A stretch of 64,000 bases of DNA from Melanocharis versteri (lineage: Eukaryota > Chordata > Aves > Passeriformes > Melanocharitidae), in NCBI GenBank assembly GCA_013397845.1, contig VZTG01006037.1:706844-770843 (forward strand). Direction: 5' to 3'. The position numbers were made by a program, and so were the translations under genes. Below the pieces are notes generated by a model. The model did not search any database. It was given only the letters and a program-made list of their open reading frames with translations, and had not been told where the DNA came from. Position 1 is the first letter of the stretch. The number at the start of each line of letters is the position of its first letter. Shown here one piece after another: positions 61,101-64,000 of this stretch.

Positions 61101-62432
61101 CATTTCTGCAAAAGCCCAAGATGACTGCACGTGGGGTGTTGTAATGCTGCCTCAGCAGGAGGAGGATGTTGCGTTGGTGGAGAGCAGAACAGCTCGTCCA
61201 GAAGCACAAGCAAAGCAGGGATTTTCCCAGCGAGCAGCAGAGAACCATGTTGCTGGGTCCCTCCTTCCCCAGGCACTCCTGCTACCGGAGGAGACCTAGG
61301 CCATGTATTCTTTCTCCTTTGCTGTTTCCCCTTTGCTCAACACTTCCACCCAGCCCCCGTTAGCCAGTATGGGACATCTCCCACTAAAGATCACAGCCTA
61401 CTGTGAGTGCCTGCAGCCCTTGGACAGCCCAAGGAGAAAAACCTCCCAGGCTTCAGCCTCTGTGATGAACACTGCACTGAGATGAACCTTGCTGAAGTGC
61501 ACGTTGTGAATCTGGCCCACAATAATTCAGTGTGGTCCAAGAGAGAATGACAGAAGAGCTGTTCATCTGCTCGGGGTGTATTGTAACTGCTTGTTTGCCA
61601 GCATTGCAGAGGGACAAGGGTTCATGGGGGGACTCGTCAAACCCCTGCACAGCCCTTATTTCTGAAGATTTCCCCCCATAAAACCAGCTCCTGTTCTTTC
61701 CTCCCTCCCCCTTTCCACTTGCCTCCTGCAAATCATGCTGTCTCCTTCCACCCCCAAATAGGAAGTCCGGAGCCGAGACATGCACAATCTGCCTCTTCAC
61801 AAGAGCTGGGCTGAACGAGTGCCAGAGGAGCTGTGAGCATGACAACATATTTCCTGTCAGGAAAGTGACTCAGTGAGACGGGTATCAGAGCTCCTCTTAC
61901 TCTATAAGTTCCCCACTCCCCTTGCATTGCTGAGACATGAGTCAGAATTGGAGAGCTGAATCTCAGTCCTCTGTGAATCCAACCAGGGATAGCAGAGTTC
62001 AGGTTCAAGTCTGGGTCCTTCCTGCAGCTCAGTGACAAGGCAGCTCCATGGGCCGAGCCCTGGTTTCACCCCTCACAGAAGGGCAATAACGATGCTGACC
62101 AAGGGGGCAGCTGGAGTTTGCAAAGCACTTTTAGACCGAGGTGCTGCTGCTATTTGCTAATGCACCCGTTCACACCACGCTGGTCATCTCCACACAGAGC
62201 ATTGTACAACACCCCCCAGAACTAACACTGTGTTCATGCATTTTGCTAAAGTATTTTACACACAACCATTTAATCCAGAAATGCTGTAAATGCTTAAAAC
62301 TCGCTGCAGACAGTTTTCTTCTCTACGCAGTAAGTGGGCAGGTCCATCCCATGCCATGTCCTTACCGGAGCCTCTGCCGAGTGTGACCATGGACAGCCAG
62401 AGTGAAACCAGCAGGACACTGACCATCTTCAT
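30456..62432 (-). CDS. IL1RAP: IL1RAP neuronal isoform b (AcPb), alternative last exon
   Basis: This isoform uses the same first nine coding exons, but the donor after 40791 joins the acceptor at 31174 instead of 38152. Both acceptors continue the same phase (one base carried over), so the choice is mutually exclusive and frame-neutral. The spliced product is 691 residues (2076 nt with stop). In mammals AcPb is expressed mainly in the central nervous system, still binds IL-1 with IL1R1, but does not recruit MyD88 and IRAK4 normally and so dampens or redirects IL-1 signalling in neurons. The exon sequence is clearly this form: the motif FDFIQRSRRMIVVLSPDY opens it, WKGEKSK and FW (residues 540-541) follow, and the tail ends NNNDFYVL. 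Expression in this species is inferred, not seen. Confidence 0.92.
31175..31215 (-). promoter_or_regulatory. 3' splice site region of the AcPb exon, weak tract with UGC motifs
   Basis: The intron end upstream of the AcPb exon has a polypyrimidine tract interrupted by purines. TGC triplets lie 15 and 31 nt before the exon (plus-strand 31189-31191 and 31205-31207). UGC near a suboptimal acceptor is the known signature of exons promoted by the neuronal splicing factor SRRM4. The match is only suggestive; such short motifs are common. Confidence 0.35.
32838..32935 (-). mobile_element. Probable short CR1 3' terminus
   Basis: The plus strand shows GGAATCACAGAACCACAGCA, then GGGAGGTCACCTATTCTACC and TGCCTGCTCAAAAAGTGCAG, which resembles the reversed last 100 bp of a CR1 subfamily. 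It is too short and diverged for certainty. Confidence 0.5.
33014..33064. repeat. Tandem repeat of a TTTTTGAGACT unit
   Basis: Three copies of TTTTTGAGACT with T-run length differences, ending in a T run. A minisatellite-like local duplication. Confidence 0.85.
35192..35640 (+). mobile_element. Solo LTR of an avian endogenous retrovirus
   Basis: A 449-bp element that begins TGTCCTGGTTCCAG and ends AACACGACA, the TG...CA ends of a retroviral LTR. It is flanked by a perfect 5-bp target duplication TACAG (35187-35191 and 35641-35645). No internal viral sequence is attached, so it is a recombined solo LTR. The beginning and the end (cttatctcac..., a purine-rich GGGGGAGGCAGAGGGGG, then AAACACGACA) resemble abundant bird LTR families. 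A 5-bp duplication fits ERVL- or ERV1-like integrases. Intact ends and duplication argue for moderate age. It sits between the two alternative last exons of IL1RAP, on the opposite strand to the gene. Confidence 0.85.
36049..36054 (-). terminator. Candidate polyadenylation signal AATAAA for the ubiquitous transcript
   Basis: First AATAAA on the minus strand after the stop at 37707, about 1.65 kb downstream. If used, the CR1 copy at 36398-36807 is part of the 3' UTR while the solo LTR lies beyond the cleavage site. A weaker ATTAAA is present earlier, at 37189-37194. Confidence 0.35.
36398..36807 (-). mobile_element. CR1 LINE 3'-end fragment, sense to IL1RAP
   Basis: On the plus strand it starts AATCATAGAATAATCTGGGT and runs through CCTTGAATGTTTCTAGGGATG, GGCATCCACCACCTCTCTGG and GGTCTCCCAGGAGCCTTCTC to CTCAGCCTGTCCTCATAG, the reverse of a CR1 3' end. 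It lies between the two last exons of IL1RAP, possibly inside the 3' UTR of the ubiquitous form. Confidence 0.88.
37707..38152 (-). CDS. IL1RAP: IL1RAP last exon, ubiquitous form: second half of TIR and C-terminal tail
   Basis: Residues 453-600. It begins IVTDETLSFIQKSRRLLVVL, continues with ALLELKAGLENMASKGNIKV and the box 3 FW at residues 542-543, then MPVKK. Up to about residue 562 it aligns well with the mammalian protein, whose C terminus is SLKNV. Here the live frame reads on instead through FDGLMHIPEKC to a TGA at 37707-37709, giving a new 38-residue, lysine/proline-rich tail. Codons for SLKNV followed by TGA lie at 37793-37810 in another frame (see findings). The acceptor has a good pyrimidine tract (TTTCTTTCTCCCAG). 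The TIR part is certain; the tail is what the sequence reads, with a possible base error to exclude. Confidence 0.9.
37707..62432 (-). CDS. IL1RAP: IL1RAP, ubiquitous membrane isoform (gene-level entry, ten spliced exons)
   Basis: Interleukin-1 receptor accessory protein is the shared co-receptor that joins ligand-bound IL1R1, ST2 or IL-36R at the plasma membrane and brings in the second TIR domain needed for MyD88 signalling. The exons 62366-62432, 50482-50767, 49548-49740, 47622-47787, 46603-46674, 45317-45446, 44239-44387, 41798-41947, 40791-40934 and 37707-38152 have AG/GT borders and join without a frame break (1803 nt with stop, 600 residues). The order is signal peptide, three Ig domains with paired cysteines, one membrane helix (about 364-385) and a cytoplasmic TIR domain (about 406-560). 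Identification rests on long stretches recognisably like mammalian IL1RAP, for example GTDETIL before the TIR and SYARNAEEEEF within it. The mammalian form is about 570 residues; the excess is all in the C-terminal tail. Noncoding 5' exons are not visible here. Confidence 0.95.
38153..40790 (-). other. IL1RAP intron before the ubiquitous last exon
   Basis: 2.6 kb with GT...AG ends (GTGAGT to CTCCCAG). Nothing else recognised. The donor side at 40790 is the alternative-splicing branch point. Confidence 0.85.
40791..40934 (-). CDS. IL1RAP: IL1RAP coding exon 9: first half of TIR domain
   Basis: Residues 405-452 plus one base, shared by both isoforms. It opens with TIR box 1 (GKEYDVYVSYARNAEEEEF) and runs to the box 2 / BB-loop region (CIFDRDSLPGG). 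Its donor GGAA|GTGAGT is the branch point of alternative splicing, joining either 38152 or 31174; both restart with two bases completing the codon. The exon is CpG-rich compared with its flanks. Confidence 0.97.
40935..41797 (-). other. IL1RAP intron between transmembrane and TIR exons
   Basis: GTAAGG to CTGCCCAG, 863 nt. No repeat or extra exon recognised. Confidence 0.85.
41798..41947 (-). CDS. IL1RAP: IL1RAP coding exon 8: transmembrane helix and juxtamembrane segment
   Basis: Residues 355-404 plus one base. The run ELACGLGATILLVVVLIVVY is the single membrane-spanning helix, followed by HVYWLEMVLFYRAHFGTDETIL on the cytoplasmic side, almost the same as the mammalian protein. The acceptor is TACTCAG|TTGTA and the donor CTAG|GTAAGG. 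This exon decides membrane versus soluble receptor. Confidence 0.97.
41948..44238 (-). other. IL1RAP intron before the transmembrane exon
   Basis: 2.3 kb, GTACGG to TACTCAG. Mammals make soluble IL1RAP by ending transcripts before the transmembrane exon, and this is where such a terminal exon would lie, but I could not identify one beyond simple read-through. Confidence 0.75.
44239..44387 (-). CDS. IL1RAP: IL1RAP coding exon 7: second half of Ig3 and stalk
   Basis: Residues 305-354 plus one base. It encodes the last strands of Ig3: ELKRNYTCYARNAKGEE with C336 pairing to C269, then the short membrane-proximal stalk AVVRMKG. The acceptor is CTCTTACAG|TGAA and the donor AAAG|GTACGG. If the donor is not used, the frame stays open for about 42 more codons to a stop at 44108-44110, giving a receptor without a membrane helix. 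Confidence 0.94.
44388..45316 (-). other. IL1RAP intron within Ig3
   Basis: 929 nt, GTAACG to CTTACAG. No extra features seen. Confidence 0.85.
45317..45446 (-). CDS. IL1RAP: IL1RAP coding exon 6: first half of Ig3
   Basis: Residues 262-304 plus two bases. It contains the Ig3 cysteine C269 (LILPCEVFF) and the tryptophan pair of EVWWTIDGKN, both characteristic of IL1RAP domain 3. The acceptor is preceded by a strong pyrimidine run (CTTTCTTTCTTTGCAG), and the donor is AAAG|GTAACG. Confidence 0.94.
45447..46602 (-). other. IL1RAP intron after the linker exon
   Basis: 1.16 kb, GTAAAG to TTTGCAG. No extra features seen. Confidence 0.85.
46603..46674 (-). CDS. IL1RAP: IL1RAP coding exon 5: Ig2-Ig3 linker
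   Basis: A 72-nt exon, residues 238-261 plus one base. It encodes the linker and first strand of Ig3: GSPNKALPPQFTSPNEKVVY, corresponding to the short proline-rich linker exon of mammalian IL1RAP. The acceptor is CTGCAG|GATC and the donor GCAG|GTAAAG. Its multiple-of-three length means that skipping it would keep the frame. Confidence 0.9.
46675..47621 (-). other. IL1RAP intron between Ig2 and linker exons
   Basis: 947 nt, GTAAGA to CTGCAG. No extra features seen. Confidence 0.85.
47622..47787 (-). CDS. IL1RAP: IL1RAP coding exon 4: second half of Ig2
   Basis: Residues 183-237 plus one base. It starts NCDSVDGFYERYPQG, contains the Ig motif GNYTC (C215, pairing with C163) and a strand like the mammalian RTFHLTR (here RTYNLTR, a further NLT sequon), and ends KMKVVG. 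The acceptor is TCCAG|AACTG and the donor is G|GTAAGA. Phase with the preceding exon is 0 and with the next is 1. Confidence 0.94.
47788..49547 (-). other. IL1RAP intron within Ig2
   Basis: 1.76 kb, GTAAGC to CTCCAG, with the AT-rich imperfect repeat near 49.0 kb. Confidence 0.85.
49006..49055. repeat. (TATAGA)-like AT-rich imperfect repeat
   Basis: Imperfect TATAGAT/TATATC units in the Ig2-region intron of IL1RAP. Confidence 0.7.
49548..49740 (-). CDS. IL1RAP: IL1RAP coding exon 3: Ig1-Ig2 junction and first half of Ig2
   Basis: Residues 118-182. It opens RNTTYCSKVAFPLEVV (C123, glycosylation site at N119), closing Ig1, and then starts Ig2 with cysteines at 140 and 163 and the core tryptophan of VKWYL at the end. 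The acceptor CCCTTAG|GAAC and donor CTG|GTAAGC give phase 0 at the 3' border. The middle (about residues 137-155) differs from mammalian IL1RAP, as expected for an extracellular loop. Confidence 0.94.
49741..50481 (-). other. IL1RAP intron between Ig1 and Ig2 exons
   Basis: 741 nt, GTAGGT to CCTTAG. No extra features seen. Confidence 0.85.
50482..50767 (-). CDS. IL1RAP: IL1RAP coding exon 2: Ig domain 1
   Basis: Residues 23-117 plus two bases of codon 118. It encodes the first extracellular Ig-like domain, with cysteines at 25, 48 and 115 and the tyrosine-corner motif NDTGNYTC typical of Ig folds. Potential N-glycosylation sites are NYS (residue 58), NDT (108) and NYT (112). The acceptor is CTGCAG|AGCGC and the donor CTCAG|GTAGGT. 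This is the most conserved-looking ectodomain exon in the window (for example STAHSAGLTLIWY). Confidence 0.96.
54156..54180. repeat. A-run, (AT)n and (AC)n compound microsatellite
   Basis: A8, then about five AT units, then ACACACA, in intron 1 of IL1RAP. Confidence 0.85.
55058..55630 (-). mobile_element. CR1 LINE 3'-end fragment in intron 1 of IL1RAP
   Basis: Reads on the plus strand CATAGGATGATTTGGTTGGA, CCTTGAACACTTCCAGGGAT, TCTCAGCCTGTCTTCATAGG, GGTGTTCCAGCTGTCTGATC and AGAGGGGCAGAATCACCTCC, the standard avian CR1 end in reverse. It is the longest and best kept CR1 in the window. The short minus-strand reading frame across it is only a piece of the element. Confidence 0.9.
56596..56612. 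repeat. (TC)n microsatellite
   Basis: Eight TC units in intron 1 of IL1RAP. On the minus strand it lies in an otherwise long open frame and supplies the RERER part of it. Confidence 0.9.
57059..57073. repeat. Poly(A) run
   Basis: About thirteen consecutive A after CTGGGCC. No retroposed body was recognised upstream of it. Confidence 0.8.
62366..62432 (-). CDS. IL1RAP: IL1RAP coding exon 1: signal peptide
   Basis: This exon encodes residues 1-22 and the first base of codon 23. The acceptor (CTCCCAG, ending at 62434) is followed by a single G and then ATG, so the exon carries 1 nt of 5' UTR and at least one upstream noncoding exon must exist. The peptide MKMVSVLLVSLWLSMVTLGR is a typical short secretory signal with a leucine/valine-rich core. 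A second in-frame ATG at 62424-62426 (residue 3) would also give a working signal. The donor is CCG|GTAAGG at 62365. The next exon completes a Glu codon and begins ERCDDWG, matching the start of mature mammalian IL1RAP. Confidence 0.88.
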
Positions 62433-62433
62433 C

Positions 62434-64000
62434 CTGGGAGACAAAGCACACAGACCTGGTTATTTGACACTCTTTTATCACCGCAGTCCATTTTCTAACT
62501 CTGAGTATATGTGTTTATCCCTCCATCCACCCAGTGATCCTTTAATTCTGGCACACCCCCGTTTTATTTCATTAAGATTCTTTAACAGCAGCACCCACAT
62601 GGCAGTGTCACTCCGCCTGCAGGCAGCTTGCCAAGCCTGAGAGGTGATAGCTCTGAAGAGGACAGCCCAGTTCACCGACTTAAGTCACCGGAATAGTTTA
62701 CATCAGGGAGCACAAGGAGTCAAATGGATGCTTGCAGGCTAGAAATCCCAAGCTTTGACTCCCAAAAGAAGGTCCTTTGCCAAGACCTCCTTCTGCTCAT
62801 CTCTAAGAACAAGTGCAGAAAGCACTCGTGGTGGCGAGCAGTGGCTGTGGCACATCTGCTGAACACATCTGACACTTTGACAGGACAGCCACACCGAGCA
62901 GTCCGAACTGGCAAGGTCTGCTGCCAGCGACCTGCAAAGGGACCAGCTGCCAGAGCCTGCTTCAGCCTGCTCCTGCAGGCAGTGGAGGCAAGACAGGGCC
63001 TCATCAGCTCTTCCCAGTTAAACCCTCCTTGGAACTTGCAGGAGTAAACAAGTGCCAGGTTTGTACACTTTTCAGAAATGGTCTAAACAAAGGCTTATAC
63101 CTTCTAAGCAGCAGTCATAAGCAAAAAACAACCCCAAACTTTTCCATTCCCGCTACAGAACACAATTTCCTGTAATTTGAGATAAATGTACGCTGCCAGA
63201 GTTTCACTGGCTGCCCGCTCCAGTATCTGGCATTCAGCTCTCAGAGCTGCTCACTCACTGGAATTAAATCTCCCTCTGTTTCTAGGTTTTTCAGGATGCA
63301 ATTTATAAGCTGGTAGTCATGAAAACTGACATCTACTAGATGCTCTCATTAAAGGGGTTAAGGTCACATTTGATATTCCTAGGTGCTGTCAGATCACAAA
63401 GGGAGAAGAGATGGTTAAAAGGCTGAACTTCATCAAAGCATCTCAGCTCTGCCAGGCAGATGCAGTAATGAGCATGGTGATACTGTCAGGAATGTGCTCA
63501 TGAGACGACAGAGAAACCTGCTCAATCGGGGTGTGTTAAAAGTGAGGGGGGAGAAGCCACAGAGCTCCCTTAAACATGCCCCTCAAAAACCTGTCCAGAA
63601 TATATGCAGTACACAGAAGGGCTTTGAGCATAAGCAGAGAACACCTAAGATTGCACAGATTGCAAAGATTAACAAGAACGCGACACGTGAACTGCACTAC
63701 TCAAAACCCAGCAGCGGATATTGAATCCTTCCTTTTCAGTGCTTACATCTGAAAAGCCTTTGTGTGATGCCTTTCCTCTGCTGGGCTCATCTCAAAGAGA
63801 CAAAGGAAATCTGAAGCATGCCTGTTCTTCCCTGCACAGTCCATGGAAAGGGCTGCACACTGCCTCTGAAGCCATCAGGCTTTCAAAAATGGTCAAGAAG
63901 CAGGGAAAAAAGTGAGGTTTTTTCCCCTGGGGTCTAGCTGAGAGGGCTGATCATCCTTTACCACCTTCCTCCAAATTGAAATGCCAGCTGCTTATCAAAC
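62434..64000 (-). other. Upstream IL1RAP intron (start not in window)
   Basis: The acceptor at 62434-62435 shows that this is intron leading to noncoding 5' exon(s) beyond the window. No CpG-rich promoter-like stretch is seen here. Confidence 0.75.

Larger units (their letters stand above)
50768..62365 (-). other. IL1RAP first coding intron (11.6 kb)
   Basis: Runs from the signal-peptide donor GTAAGG to the Ig1 acceptor CTGCAG. It contains a CR1 fragment, several microsatellites and an unassigned long open frame at 55842-56618 that begins with TTG; its first ATG is at 56568-56570. No other exon was recognised. Confidence 0.85.

Noticed and set aside
1..64000. CRISPR arrays, operons, tRNA or rRNA genes
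   Set aside because: None seen; the window is vertebrate nuclear DNA with spliced exons and CR1 repeats.

Overview
This window is vertebrate nuclear DNA, and almost certainly from a bird. The repeats are CR1-type LINE 3' ends plus an avian-style endogenous retroviral LTR. The only recognisable gene has intron-split exons of a few hundred bases with canonical AG/GT borders. The species cannot be fixed from the sequence.

The right half (about 30.4-62.4 kb) holds the coding part of one minus-strand gene, IL1RAP, the interleukin-1 receptor accessory protein. I traced ten coding exons that join in phase: signal peptide (62366-62432), Ig1 (50482-50767 plus the start of the next exon), Ig2 (49548-49740, 47622-47787), Ig3 (46603-46674, 45317-45446, 44239-44387), transmembrane exon (41798-41947), first TIR exon (40791-40934) and last TIR exon (37707-38152). 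They give a 600-residue receptor. About 6.5 kb further downstream lies a second, alternative terminal exon (30456-31174) with the same splice phase. It encodes a different second half of the TIR domain and a long tail. This is the neuronal AcPb form of IL1RAP (691 residues), which signals differently from the ubiquitous form. The two terminal exons compete for the same donor at 40790. The 5' untranslated exon(s) and promoter lie beyond 64 kb.

The left half (1 to about 29.9 kb) is downstream of the gene. I found no cellular gene there. It contains a CR1 3' end (about 2155-2700), a frameshifted endogenous retroviral pol (reverse transcriptase) fragment (8581-8969), an old LINE ORF2 remnant (about 19625-19880), several simple repeats, and a perfect 37-bp inverted repeat with a 2-base loop (25549-25624). 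Between the two terminal exons sit a CR1 fragment (36398-36807), a weak CR1 piece (32838-32935) and a well-preserved solo LTR (35192-35640) flanked by a 5-bp target duplication. Another CR1 (55058-55630) is in the large first intron.

The observations most worth checking are: the bird AcPb exon and its weak, UGC-bearing acceptor; the C terminus of the ordinary isoform, where codons for SLKNV and a stop, like the mammalian C terminus, survive out of frame while the live frame runs on for a new 38-residue tail; and the near-perfect palindrome.
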